From Gammaproteobacteria bacterium (GTDB lineage: Bacteria > Pseudomonadota > Gammaproteobacteria > Enterobacterales > Psychrobiaceae), in contig JABSRT010000018.1 of the NCBI GenBank assembly GCA_013214945.1, forward strand, positions 45,258 to 109,257: a stretch of DNA of 64,000 nucleotides, in the 5' to 3' direction. Of the stretch, positions 9,278 through 18,134 are shown one piece after another. The notes beneath the pieces were generated by a model, which was not told the DNA's origin, did not search any database, and saw only the letters and a list, made by a program, of their open reading frames with translations. A program made the position numbers and the translations under genes. Every line of letters begins with the position of its first letter. Position 1 is the first letter of the stretch.

Positions 9278-9625
9278 TTATTCGCAGCAGCTAATGATGC
9301 GTGCAGGGCGTTGACCCATGGCTTCAAGGCGATTGATATCGGCTTTGATATATGCGGCGTTATTGCTCAGTGTTTGCACAATGGTACTGTGTGCCCAATT
9401 GACTAACTCGCTATTGAGTCGGTAGAAAATCCACTGACCCTGACGGCGATCGCTTAAGATCCCTAGGCTTTTTAGTTGGGCTAAATGGCGCGAGACTTTT
9501 GGCTGACCAAGATCTAATGCCGTTACCAATTCGCACACACATAATTCTTGGTAATGGCTAATTAACAACAGGCTTTTTAGCCGGGTATCGTCGGCCAATG
9601 CTTTATAAAATTGAACAGGATTCAT
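9278..9625 (-). CDS. arsR: ArsR/SmtB family arsenical-responsive repressor
   Basis: Winged-helix repressor of 115 residues that leaves DNA when it binds arsenite. The metal-site motif ELCVCEL places cysteines at 29 and 31 in the alpha-3 region as in E. coli ArsR, and the recognition helix [12 protein letters not shown] follows. An extra Cys-Cys pair (113-114) ends the protein and could supply another ligand. First gene of arsR-gap-arsJ-DUF4202, 13 bp before gap. A dyad 80-115 bp upstream is the likely operator. Confidence 0.93.
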   Translation of the reverse strand: MNPVQFYKALADDTRLKSLLLISHYQELCVCELVTALDLGQPKVSRHLAQLKSLGILSDRRQGQWIFYRLNSELVNWAHSTIVQTLSNNAAYIKADINRLEAMGQRPARIISCCE

Positions 9626-9705
9626 TAATATTCCAACGGTTAAATATTGGTGATTTATTATCTATTTATGCACAATCCATTACTGGTAAAAATAGTACAT
9701 GGGGT

Positions 9706-9739
9706 AAAACATATATACGATAAATCATATATGTGTTTT
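9706..9739 (-). promoter_or_regulatory. Inverted repeat, candidate ArsR operator
   Basis: AAAACATATAT and ATATATGTGTTTT form an imperfect dyad around a central ACGATAAATC, 80-115 bp upstream of arsR and upstream of the divergent EamA gene. The size and AT-rich symmetry fit ArsR-family operators. No -35/-10 pair could be fixed with certainty. Confidence 0.5.
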
Positions 9740-9862
9740 TCCGTATGTGCAATGTAATATTTTCGGTCAATTTAATGTTTGGGATCAAAACAGCAAGAAT
9801 CGGGTTGTAGCACTGATTTTAGCTGGTCATACTGTGGTTTGAATCGATCAAGAGGTAACATC

Positions 9863-10756
9863 ATGACATCCGTTAACTTTATGCGACTATTATTGCTTGC
9901 TGCATTGTGGGGCGGCTCGTTTTTATTAATGCGGGTGACGGCAGGTACTTTAGGCCCAACCATGCTTATTGGTGGCCGGGTTGGATTTGCTGCGTTATTT
10001 TTGCTGGCGATTGGCTTTTATTTAAAGCGCCAGCTGGTGTTTAGACGCCACTGGCAGCATTTTTTTATTATTGGATTTTTTAATTCCGCCTTGCCGTTTT
10101 TACTGTTTGCTTATGCCGCACAAACATTAACCGCGGCCACAATGTCGGTGGTCAATGCAACAGCGCCTATTTGGGGCGCTATTATTGGCGCTATTTGGAC
10201 TAAAACAGCCTTAAATCGTCAAACGGTAATTGGGCTGGGACTCGGCATCGCTGGTGTCAGTATTTTGGTCGGTTTGCAGGCTAATTTTGATTTAAGCGTT
10301 GCTATTATTCCTATTTCGGCTGCGACACTCGCAGCGGTAAGTTACGGTATAGCGACCAATTACGCTAAATCTGCACCAGCGGTTAGTTCATTTGATAATG
10401 CCCATGGCAGCATGTGGGCTGCCACGCTGATAATTGTGCCACTGTTACCCTTTTTTCCAGCCACCGAGCCGGTCAGTTCATCAATAGTATTGGCGGTTAT
10501 TGCGCTTGGCGTATTATGTACTGGCGTGGCGTATTTGTTGTATTTTAAATTAATTGCCGACGTTGGCGCAGCACCGGCGTTGTCAGTAACATTTTTAGTG
10601 CCGGTATTTGGTATTTTATGGGGTTACTTATTTTTAGACGAGTCGGTTGGCTGGCATACGGTAGCCGGATCGGCGTTAGTTATCTGGGGCACGATGTTAG
10701 TCACTGGCTTTTCAGTGCAGACGTTTTTCAAAGAAAGGAAGGCGAGTTATGAATAG
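9863..10756 (+). CDS. EamA/DMT family transporter
   Basis: Inner-membrane carrier of 297 residues with ten predicted helices in two EamA repeats; the N-terminal LLLLAALWGGSFLLMRV and the C-terminal LFLDESVGW are characteristic of RhaT/YdcZ-type drug/metabolite exporters. The ATG at 9863 with AGAGGT upstream is preferred over the TTG at 9779, whose added segment is not membrane-like. The substrate is unknown. It overlaps the Ada-like gene by 8 bp, so the two are co-translated. Its promoter region is shared with the ars operon, so arsenical control is conceivable but not shown. Confidence 0.88.
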   Translation: MTSVNFMRLLLLAALWGGSFLLMRVTAGTLGPTMLIGGRVGFAALFLLAIGFYLKRQLVFRRHWQHFFIIGFFNSALPFLLFAYAAQTLTAATMSVVNATAPIWGAIIGAIWTKTALNRQTVIGLGLGIAGVSILVGLQANFDLSVAIIPISAATLAAVSYGIATNYAKSAPAVSSFDNAHGSMWAATLIIVPLLPFFPATEPVSSSIVLAVIALGVLCTGVAYLLYFKLIADVGAAPALSVTFLVPVFGILWGYLFLDESVGWHTVAGSALVIWGTMLVTGFSVQTFFKERKASYE

Positions 10757-11699
10757 CAAAGTAACCGGATTAATCGATGATGAAAGCTCTGACGAAAGTA
10801 CTAATAAAAGTACTATCAAAAGTGCTATCAAAAGCACTAATGAAAATACTAATGAAAATATAGCCCATCAGCATTATGAGGTGATAAGCCGAGCAATTGC
10901 CTATATCCGCGGACATGTTCAAGACCAGCCAAGTTTACAACAGATTGCAGAGGCCGTTCATTTAAGTGAATTTCATTTACAGCGGGTATTTGCTAGTTGG
11001 GCTGGCATTTCACCGAAACGTTTTTTACAGTTTGTAACTAAAGAGCGGGCACTGGCTCAGCTGGCACAGTCGCAAGACTTACTTAATGTCGCGTTAGAGT
11101 CGGGGTTGTCAGGTACTGGTCGACTGCATGATTTACTGGTTACCTGTGAAGCGATGACCCCAGGGCAAATAAAAACGCTCGGCAAAGACTTAACAATTTC
11201 GTATGGCCGGGCAATGACGCCCTTTGGCGCAGCTATTTTTGCGTGGACCGGGCGCGGGTTGTGTCATCTTGAATTTCTTGACCATGATAGCGAGCGCGAT
11301 TATCAAATTGAGGTCGAGCAATTAAGATTGTCGTGGCCATACGCCTCGCTCAAAGCCGATGCTAAACAGGCGAACGAATTAGCCGCGACAATTTTTAATG
11401 CGCCGTTAACCCCTGGCAAAATCCATTTGGTGGTTAAAGGCACTAATTTTCAACTTAAAGTGTGGCAAGCCTTGCTTAAAACCAGTGGCGATCAGTTAGT
11501 ATCCTACGGTCAATTAGCCAATATGGCGGGATCACCTAAGGCCCAGCGGGCGGTTGGCAGTGCATTGGCAGCCAATAACATTGCTTTATTAATCCCTTGT
11601 CATCGGGTAATTCGCGGCAACGGTGAACTGGGTAATTATCGCTGGGGTGAAAATAGAAAACTGGCCATTCAGCTGTGGCAACACAGTAATGCCATTTAA
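10749..11699 (+). CDS. AraC-type HTH plus O6-methylguanine-DNA methyltransferase (short Ada-like protein)
   Basis: Repair protein of 316 residues. An AraC HTH domain covers about 50-140 (LQQIAEAVHLSEFHLQRVF). The MGMT domain covers about 150-315 with the suicide cysteine at 284 in PCHRVIRGNG. The N-terminal Ada domain with its four zinc cysteines, which senses methylphosphotriesters, is missing, so this is not a full Ada. Residues 13-36 are a low-complexity Ser/Thr/Asn/Lys repeat of four residues (12 bp per unit) that has no counterpart in the family. Its start overlaps the EamA stop. Confidence 0.9.
   Translation: MNSKVTGLIDDESSDESTNKSTIKSAIKSTNENTNENIAHQHYEVISRAIAYIRGHVQDQPSLQQIAEAVHLSEFHLQRVFASWAGISPKRFLQFVTKERALAQLAQSQDLLNVALESGLSGTGRLHDLLVTCEAMTPGQIKTLGKDLTISYGRAMTPFGAAIFAWTGRGLCHLEFLDHDSERDYQIEVEQLRLSWPYASLKADAKQANELAATIFNAPLTPGKIHLVVKGTNFQLKVWQALLKTSGDQLVSYGQLANMAGSPKAQRAVGSALAANNIALLIPCHRVIRGNGELGNYRWGENRKLAIQLWQHSNAI
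10785..10856 (+). repeat. Six tandem 12-bp AGTACT-type units inside the Ada-like gene
   Basis: Units begin AGCTCT, AGTACT, AGTACT, AGTGCT, AGCACT and AATACT, each followed by a six-base spacer (GACGAA, AATAAA, ATCAAA, ATCAAA, AATGAA, AATGAA). They encode in-frame tetrapeptides such as STNK and STNE. Same period and core as repeats at 6308, 18371 and 48232. Confidence 0.85.
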
Positions 11700-11711
11700 G
11701 AAGTATTTAAT

Positions 11712-13026
11712 AAGGGACAGCCATAACTAAATCGTTGATATAAAGCATTGGCTAAGCTTATAGGTATGACTATTGAAGTATCAAAAATACTCATCTCAGA
11801 TGTGAGCTAACGATATATTCACTAAATTTTCAGAGTTGGCTTCATTTATTAACACCCGATTGAATTTTGGACAAAGCGGTGCCGGAGATAACTATTACCT
11901 ATTTGGTATTATGATTATTAATCGATTAACAGGGGTGCTTACACCAACTCTTACCGTGACTATGGGCAAAGTCGCGTAAATGTTCATTCGTGCCAGCAAA
12001 GCTGCCATATTGCCGCCTAAAATGTTTAACAGCTGTTAGCCAGTCATCTTCAGCAATACCTAGTGTTGTTAGTATTTTGGGCTCATCTGAATCAATATAG
12101 CTGGTTTTGTTAGGGTCTACATGACGGCCACTCCAATCAACCAATTCAAAATAATCGCTATAGCTAAATGGAATAACTTTTGTATTATTAGTACCAGCGA
12201 ATGGCAGCAGGGTCTTTGGTTGCTCGGCTACAGAGGTATCCGGATTGGTAGTGGCGTCTTGTTTCTGATGGGATTTATATTGGACAATACGTTTTTGAAT
12301 CGAGGTGAAATTACTTTCAGATACGTTGGATGCTACGCCTGCTCGAATAGGATTTAAATCAACATAAGCCATACAGCTAAGCAGAGCTATATCATCAAGT
12401 AACGCCTGAGATTTAAAACGGCCTTCCCAAAAACGCCCGGTACATTTATCTTCTTTATTTGCTTGTCGCGCAATATGTTCATTCAAACATTTCATGTACC
12501 AAGATATGTCGTAAAGCCTTGCCCGCCATAGCTCAACGAGTTTTTCTACCGCGATAAAATGAGCAGGGCTTATTGTATCTTCGGTTAGGTACTGGTCGAC
12601 TAATAAATGGCCATTAAACAAACGGTACCAACGCTCGATAACTTCATCCATTGACCAGATATCTGCTGCCACCTTATCGACGTGAAGTACCAGATGATAA
12701 TGATTGCTCATCACCGCATAAGCGGCAATGTTAACTGAAAAAACATCAGACAAAGTGGTGAATCTATCGACTAGCCACTGTCTGCGGTGGTCAAAGTTTT
12801 TACCGCTAACGTCATCATCACCACACAAATAACTGCGTCGAACACAACGGTTGATAACGTGATAAAAACTGGTTGCGGTTAAATCAATTTGAGAATGTCT
12901 TGCGCGGGTCATGTTTCACCTCAGCTAGTCGACTGTAACACCGAGAGTATAGGACACGGATGGTGTAAACTCTCACAAATTAGCTAGGTTACTGTAAAAT
13001 CAATAATATAGTTATGGGTGTCCCAA
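11712..13026. mobile_element. REP-associated transposase element with inverted ends
   Basis: A Y1 transposase gene lies between imperfect inverted repeats: AAGGGACAGCCATAAC at 11712-11727 and GTTATGGGTGTCCC at 13011-13024 (13 of 14 bases match when one is reversed). No target-site duplication was seen. The same half-repeat recurs at 63842-63905 as a hairpin, as expected for REP sequences mobilised by such transposases. The 214 bases left of the gene and about 100 right of it contain no other gene. Confidence 0.65.
11926..12912 (-). CDS. REP-associated tyrosine (IS200-like Y1) transposase
   Basis: Single-strand DNA transposase of the RAYT/TnpA_REP group, 328 residues. The HUH metal-binding pair is His71 and His73 in MSNHYHLVLHV. 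The family hallmark SWYMKCLNEHIARQAN followed by TGRFWEGRFKSQ is present about residues 150-185, the first part carrying the likely catalytic tyrosine (WYMK). It begins with the usual MTRARHSQIDL. The C-terminal third is less conserved. It appears intact. These enzymes act on REP palindromes rather than moving as classic IS elements; the flanking inverted repeats fit that. Confidence 0.9.
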   Translation of the reverse strand: MTRARHSQIDLTATSFYHVINRCVRRSYLCGDDDVSGKNFDHRRQWLVDRFTTLSDVFSVNIAAYAVMSNHYHLVLHVDKVAADIWSMDEVIERWYRLFNGHLLVDQYLTEDTISPAHFIAVEKLVELWRARLYDISWYMKCLNEHIARQANKEDKCTGRFWEGRFKSQALLDDIALLSCMAYVDLNPIRAGVASNVSESNFTSIQKRIVQYKSHQKQDATTNPDTSVAEQPKTLLPFAGTNNTKVIPFSYSDYFELVDWSGRHVDPNKTSYIDSDEPKILTTLGIAEDDWLTAVKHFRRQYGSFAGTNEHLRDFAHSHGKSWCKHPC

Positions 13027-13090
13027 GTTAAGGTCCCATGTTAATGTTATTCTACTGCTTGATGGTAATTAATAAGTTAAAGGATACATA

Positions 13091-13723
13091 ATGGACGTAG
13101 ATTTTTGGCACCAAAAGTGGAGACTTAACCAAATAGCTTTTCATATGCACAAAGCTAATCCGATGTTGGTGCAGTATTTTAGTCGGCTAAATTTGGTGGC
13201 TGGTAATCGAGTATTTGTGCCATTGTGTGGCAAAACACTCGATATTGGTTGGTTGTTGGCTCAAGGTTACCAAGTAGTCGGGGCCGAATTAAGCCAAAGT
13301 GCCATTGAACAGTTATTTGTTGATCTGGATGTTACTCCAACAATTACTGCTGTTGGTGAACTCAAACGTTATAGCGGCACTAACATCGATATTTTTGTGG
13401 GTAATATCTTTGCATTGACCGCTGATATTTTAGGGCGGGTTGATGCGGTTTATGATCGCGCCGCGCTGGTGGCATTGCCAAAAGAAATGCGTAATAACTA
13501 CGTTAGTCAAATCCTTGAAATTACCAAGACCGCGCCGCAATTGTTGCTAACTTTTGAGTATGATCAATCTTTGCTGAGCGGTCCGCCATTTTCATTATCA
13601 AAAAATGAAGTAGCTCAGCAATATCAAGCATCTTATACCTTGTCAGAACTGGTTTCGTTTAATATCGCTGGTGGTTTAAAGGGTAAATGTCCAGCGCTGG
13701 AAACGGTCTGGTTGCTGCAATAG
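13091..13723 (+). CDS. tpm: Thiopurine S-methyltransferase
   Basis: SAM-dependent methyltransferase of 210 residues that in bacteria methylates thiopurines and also selenium or tellurium oxyanions. The N-terminal FWHQKWRLNQIAFHM and the SAM-binding VPLCGKTLDIGWLLAQGYQVVGAELS are nearly diagnostic of TPMT, and YDRAALVALP follows. AAGGA precedes the ATG. Bacterial TPMT is best known for metalloid tolerance, so its position 4 kb from the ars operon may be meaningful, but the transposase lies between them. Confidence 0.93.
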   Translation: MDVDFWHQKWRLNQIAFHMHKANPMLVQYFSRLNLVAGNRVFVPLCGKTLDIGWLLAQGYQVVGAELSQSAIEQLFVDLDVTPTITAVGELKRYSGTNIDIFVGNIFALTADILGRVDAVYDRAALVALPKEMRNNYVSQILEITKTAPQLLLTFEYDQSLLSGPPFSLSKNEVAQQYQASYTLSELVSFNIAGGLKGKCPALETVWLLQ

Positions 13724-13836
13724 CTGGGCGCTCGATGTTGCTAGGTTAAATAGCTGCGGCTAATCAACTATAACAGCGCTAGTGCATGGTAAATTTGCTA
13801 TCATGGATTTTTTTATGATGCCTGATAAGGTCTACT

Positions 13837-14961
13837 ATGCAAATTAGCCACAATTTCGACGGCGGCAATATCCGTTGTATCGATGTCAGCGATGCCAGCA
13901 ATATTCAATTAGAAATCCCCAAAGACAATAACTCTGATTTTTATCAGTGGTTTTATTTTAAGTTAAGCGGTGCTAAAAATCTTGATTGCCGGTTGAATTT
14001 TGTTAATGCCGCTAATGCTGCATATGTCGATGGTTGGCCAGACTACCAAGCCGTTGCTTCGTATGATCGCCAAACGTGGTTTCGGGTTGCTACTGATTTT
14101 GATGGTTCGGTCTTAACCATTAATCACACTCCTGAATGCGATGTGGTGTATTACGCCTACTTTGCGCCTTATCCGATGGAACGCCATCATGATCTTATTG
14201 CTAATGCACAATTGAGCGATTTGGTTGAGCATACTCATTTGGGTTACACCCTCGATGGTCAAGACATGGATTTGCTACGCGTTGGTGAGCCGGGCGCTGG
14301 TAAAAAGATTTGCTGGTTGATTGCGCGGCAACATCCGGGTGAAACGATGGCGCAGTGGTGGATGGAAGGCATGATTAATGCGTTGCTCGATCCTGAAGAC
14401 CCAATTTCGCGGGCGTTGCTCGATCAAGCGGTGTTTTATGTGGTACCAAACATGAATCCTGATGGTAGTCGTCGTGGTAATTTACGTACTAATGCGGCCG
14501 GCGCCAATTTAAACCGCGAATGGCAAAACCCGAGCATGGAATATAGCCCTGAAGTATTTTTAGTTCGCCAGAAAATGCAACAAACTGGGTTAGATTTTTG
14601 TCTTGATGTGCATGGCGATGAAGCCTTGCCTTATAACTTTATTGCTGGAGCCGAAGGCATACCAAGTTGGAATGAACAGCGCCAAGCTGAACTAGACCAT
14701 TACCAACAAGCGTTAGTTAATGCCAGCCCTGATTTTCAAACTGACATTGGTTATGAAAAAGATCTACCGGGTCAGGCATTAATGACAGTTGGTACTAATT
14801 ATATTGCTGAACACTTCAATTGTTTGGCGATGACGCTGGAAATGCCCTTTAAAGATACCGTTGATACCCCAGATGAAGAGATGGGTTGGTCGCCTGAACG
14901 TTCGCGTAAATTAGGTGTAGCCAGTCTTAATGCGCTTTATCAAACCTTAGCAAAATTGTAA
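13837..14961 (+). CDS. M14-family cytosolic carboxypeptidase
   Basis: Zinc carboxypeptidase of 374 residues related to eukaryotic cytosolic carboxypeptidases (AGBL/CCP), which remove C-terminal glutamates or short side chains. An N-terminal beta-sandwich (about 1-125) is followed by the catalytic domain. Zinc ligands are in RQHPGETMAQ (His and Glu) and LDVHGDE (His). The substrate arginine region is PNMNPDGSRRGNLRTNAAGA, and the catalytic glutamate lies in TLEMPF. No signal peptide, so cytoplasmic. The bacterial substrate is unknown. AAGG precedes the ATG. Confidence 0.88.
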   Translation: MQISHNFDGGNIRCIDVSDASNIQLEIPKDNNSDFYQWFYFKLSGAKNLDCRLNFVNAANAAYVDGWPDYQAVASYDRQTWFRVATDFDGSVLTINHTPECDVVYYAYFAPYPMERHHDLIANAQLSDLVEHTHLGYTLDGQDMDLLRVGEPGAGKKICWLIARQHPGETMAQWWMEGMINALLDPEDPISRALLDQAVFYVVPNMNPDGSRRGNLRTNAAGANLNREWQNPSMEYSPEVFLVRQKMQQTGLDFCLDVHGDEALPYNFIAGAEGIPSWNEQRQAELDHYQQALVNASPDFQTDIGYEKDLPGQALMTVGTNYIAEHFNCLAMTLEMPFKDTVDTPDEEMGWSPERSRKLGVASLNALYQTLAKL

Positions 14962-14977
14962 TAAGTTGATAATATCT

Positions 14978-15001
14978 GATGACAGAGCAAACTCTGTCAT
15001 C
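14978..15001. terminator. Hairpin between convergent genes
   Basis: A 10-bp perfect stem (GATGACAGAG with CTCTGTCATC) and four-base loop, without a T run on either side. Probably ends both transcripts, but termination is not certain. Confidence 0.5.
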
Positions 15002-15007
15002 GGGTTA

Positions 15008-17347
15008 TTAAGCTTCATCACGACCATTGAGGATAAATTGCAGCTCAAAGTCGGCGCAGGTCAAAGGTTTAGCGACATGGAATCCTTGACCAAATTCACA
15101 GCCCATCTCTTGCAATAACATCAATTGCTGTTTATTTTCGATGCCTTCGGCAACCACCCGTGTACCGAGCTTTTTTGCCATAGTTACTATGGTATCGCAT
15201 AACACAAAATCATCATTTTCACTGGTCATGCTATGAACAAACTGACGGTCTATTTTTAGATAATCGATGTTAAATTTCTTAATATAGGCTAGCGAGGAAT
15301 ACCCCGTACCAAAATCATCGATAGCAATTTCAATGCCCAGTGTGCGTAAATTATTGAGGATATCAATAATATCGGCTTGGGAATCCATCAGAATGTTTTC
15401 GGTGATCTCAATAATAATACTTGAATGGTCAACGCCCGGCTCGGTCAGTACGTCAAGCCAGCGCTGAGCGGGCTTAGTATTATTATATTGAACCGGCGAG
15501 GTATTAACGCTGATTTGAAACGAGTGGCCAAGCTGTTTTTTCCAGTGTGCTGCCTGACTCAGCGCCTGATTGATTACCCATTCACCGATCGGAATAATTA
15601 ATCCCGTTTCTTCAGCCAAGCCAATAAACTCGTCGGGGTTAACTAAACCACGTTGTGGATGAAACCAACGGATCAGTGCTTCGGCTTTGTTAATTTGTCC
15701 GCTATGAAGATCGATAATCGGTTGATAATATAGAACGAATTCGTCGTTAGCCAATGCTTGGTGTAAGTCATTGATTAAAGACATTCGAGCACGCGACGCT
15801 TTTAGCATATTATACGTAAAGAAATGGTAGCAATCGCGGCCGAGTCCTTTGGCATGGTACATTGCCTGATCGGAATTTTTCATTAAGCATTCGATATTAT
15901 CGGCATCATTAGGGTACAAACTAATGCCGATGCTCGCTGAAATATGGACGATGTCCTGACCTAACGAAAAAGGTAAGGTCAATTGCACCATGATCTGCTG
16001 GGCCACACGTTCAATTTCGGCGCAGTTGTTAAGCTCGGCTAAAATGACGATAAATTCATCGCCACCAAATCGCGCCACCGTGTCGACCGGCCGGACACTG
16101 AGTTGGATCCTTTTTGCGCTTTCAATTAACAGGGCGTCGCCTTCAGCATGACCTAGGGTGTCATTAACCTCTTTAAAACGGTCGAGATCGATAAACATCA
16201 CCGCAACCTGTTGCTGAGATCGTTTGGCATTAACCATAGCCGTCGCAAGATGCTCACGGCACAATTGTCTATTTGGTAAGCCAGTTAAGGCGTCGTAGTT
16301 GGCCTGATGCCAAATCAGCTTGTTGGCTTGGTCTCGCTCAATGGCAATGCTGGCCAAATGGGCCGATTGCTCGATTAATCGAAACTCAAGTTCACTGGGA
16401 ACGGTAATTTTTTGATGGTAAATCGCAAAAGTGCCAAGCACGTCACCATGGACGCTAAGAATAGGTTGCGACCAACAAGCACCAAGATTTGCTCGTTTGG
16501 TCAACGGGGTAGCGCCGACCCAGTAGGGGTGGCTAGCAATGTCGCTAACGACAAACCGCTGCGCTCGAAAAGCCGCCGTACCGCAAGAACCAACATTGTC
16601 GCCAATCGCTAAGCCGTCAACGGCATCATTGTAGAAATCGGGCAAGGATGGAGCAATGCCATTGCAAAAGTGGGTTTTTTGTTGATTTAGTTGCAAGATG
16701 CTGCAGAGCATTTTCGGAAATTCTTGTTCAACCCCGGTAATGATTGAGCGCAACACTGTCATTATCGGTTTACCCTGAGCAACTAACTCTAAGGTATGAT
16801 TTCTTAACTTGCTTAATTGATTGTTACTGCGTAGTTGCTGCGACATTTGGGCTAACTGCTGTGAGTCAATCGCATCATTTGAAATTTTTGGCGCAAGCAG
16901 CGTCGTTAGCGTACTGGCCAGATCAATTAAACTATCAATCTCTGCGGCAGTGAGTTCGCGTGGCTGTTGGTCTGAAATCGACAAACAACCAATGCATTCT
17001 CCGTGACTGTTATGCAAAGGTACAGCGGCGAAAAAGCGGATGTTAGGGCGTTCGACAACGGAGGTTAACTTGATTGCGATAGGATCGCTAATCGTATCGT
17101 TTATAATCAAGGGCGCGTCAGTTTGCTTGGTATATTCAATAAAAGTACTAAGCGATGCTGGCAGATCTTGTGCTAAATGTGGCATAGACATGAAACGCTG
17201 GGCCTGCTCATCACCTAAGAAAAGGGTTACCTGCGAGGCATTTAAACATGCGTTGGTAATACGTAAGATCCGTTCGATTGACTCGGACTTAATTAACTCA
17301 TCACTAACACTAGACTTGTGGCAATGTGCGGCAATAGTAGCGCTCAA
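15008..17347 (-). CDS. GAF-GAF-GGDEF-EAL cyclic-di-GMP protein
   Basis: Bifunctional-looking c-di-GMP enzyme of 779 residues without membrane segments. Two GAF sensor domains cover roughly 20-165 and 185-335, with a coiled linker between. The diguanylate cyclase domain keeps GGDEF at about 427-431 and the upstream FIDLDRFKEVNDTLGH. The phosphodiesterase domain keeps EAL at about 555, DDFGTGYSS and EGIEN. Both active-site signatures are intact, so either or both activities are possible. The first GAF contains Cys and His residues but no obvious haem or bilin motif. Monocistronic. Confidence 0.93.
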   Translation of the reverse strand: MSATIAAHCHKSSVSDELIKSESIERILRITNACLNASQVTLFLGDEQAQRFMSMPHLAQDLPASLSTFIEYTKQTDAPLIINDTISDPIAIKLTSVVERPNIRFFAAVPLHNSHGECIGCLSISDQQPRELTAAEIDSLIDLASTLTTLLAPKISNDAIDSQQLAQMSQQLRSNNQLSKLRNHTLELVAQGKPIMTVLRSIITGVEQEFPKMLCSILQLNQQKTHFCNGIAPSLPDFYNDAVDGLAIGDNVGSCGTAAFRAQRFVVSDIASHPYWVGATPLTKRANLGACWSQPILSVHGDVLGTFAIYHQKITVPSELEFRLIEQSAHLASIAIERDQANKLIWHQANYDALTGLPNRQLCREHLATAMVNAKRSQQQVAVMFIDLDRFKEVNDTLGHAEGDALLIESAKRIQLSVRPVDTVARFGGDEFIVILAELNNCAEIERVAQQIMVQLTLPFSLGQDIVHISASIGISLYPNDADNIECLMKNSDQAMYHAKGLGRDCYHFFTYNMLKASRARMSLINDLHQALANDEFVLYYQPIIDLHSGQINKAEALIRWFHPQRGLVNPDEFIGLAEETGLIIPIGEWVINQALSQAAHWKKQLGHSFQISVNTSPVQYNNTKPAQRWLDVLTEPGVDHSSIIIEITENILMDSQADIIDILNNLRTLGIEIAIDDFGTGYSSLAYIKKFNIDYLKIDRQFVHSMTSENDDFVLCDTIVTMAKKLGTRVVAEGIENKQQLMLLQEMGCEFGQGFHVAKPLTCADFELQFILNGRDEA

Positions 17348-17570
17348 AATAATTCCTTGGTATTGAATCTGATCATAAATACTCTAATACTAAACGGTCG
17401 TTATTTGAGTAAAACTAGCACTAATGGCTTATATTTTCAATGTCAGATTAGTTAAGCGCAGTCTAGATGGTGATATTCGTGGCGTTGTAATCGAGAAATT
17501 CAACTTGCATAACAGCTAACAGATATTCAAACGATTATCATGGCACAATAGATGTTAGGTGTGTCAGCTC

Positions 17571-17607
17571 CCACTAAATGACTGAATCTGTGGTGGCATT
17601 TAGTGGC
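17571..17607 (-). terminator. Inverted repeat overlapping a stop codon
   Basis: CCACTAAATG and CATTTAGTGG form a 10-bp perfect stem with a 17-base loop. The stop codon of the small frame at 17600-17743 lies inside it. No T run, so the terminator reading is tentative. Confidence 0.4.
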
Positions 17608-17743
17608 TTATTAATAGAAAAATTATTCGAATACTGAGTGTGAGCAAGATTATTACCATCGCTATCAGTAAATATGTTCGGTCGTTATTTTTCAGTTGTT
17701 CAAACCTAAGTCGATGATGATTCAATAGATATTTTTGGGACAT
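17600..17743 (-). CDS. Possible small single-helix membrane protein
   Basis: A 47-residue frame starting MSQKYLLNHH, with a basic N-terminal half and a C-terminal hydrophobic helix (YLLIAMVIILLTLSIRIIFLLI). It overlaps the end of the upstream broken frame by 38 bases in another frame, which is common for coupled small genes but also what chance would give in AT-rich DNA. No convincing ribosome binding site. A longer in-frame start at 17788 exists. No family recognised. Confidence 0.3.
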   Translation of the reverse strand: MSQKYLLNHHRLRFEQLKNNDRTYLLIAMVIILLTLSIRIIFLLISH

Positions 17744-18134
17744 AGACAAAGCTGTATTCCTGATCCTGACACAAGTCGATTTGATCAAGCACGAAGGTCG
17801 GTTTTTCCATCACACTTTGCTCTAGGTAGTACTGGTAATCACTGTTTTTACCATTGCAAAGGGCGAAATTTAACGTTAATTCGTATTTATACTTTAATTT
17901 AAGGTGCGATTGAGAGAACTTAATATAATGGCTAAGCACGAAGTAAAAATATTTGTAACTGAGTGTGATGATCAGAATGATCCCGACCATGATTAGCCAA
18001 TAATCGACGTTGTGCCTAAAACTAATCGATTTCACTAAGATTAGATCAATGTTTAATAAGGTCAAAACCGCGATTAAGCCGCCGAAGTGATATTTTAGCT
18101 AAAATGAATGAGCATCAGCCGCCGTATCTTTCAT
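17706..18134 (-). pseudogene. Membrane protein gene interrupted by an in-frame amber codon
   Basis: Reading from an ATG at 18134 gives MKDTAADAHSF, then TAG (18099-18101), then an open frame of 130 codons to 17706 with two hydrophobic helices (about GGLIAVLTLLNIDLIL and WLIMVGIILIITLSYKYFYF) and a soluble C-terminal half. After the TAG no start with a Shine-Dalgarno exists; a TTG at 18065 would cut off part of the first helix. This looks like a small two-helix protein broken by a nonsense mutation, though it may just be expressed from a weak start. No family recognised. Confidence 0.4.

Noticed and set aside
12121..12357. Plus-strand frame inside the transposase gene
   Set aside because: Antisense shadow of a gene with conserved HUH motif on the minus strand.
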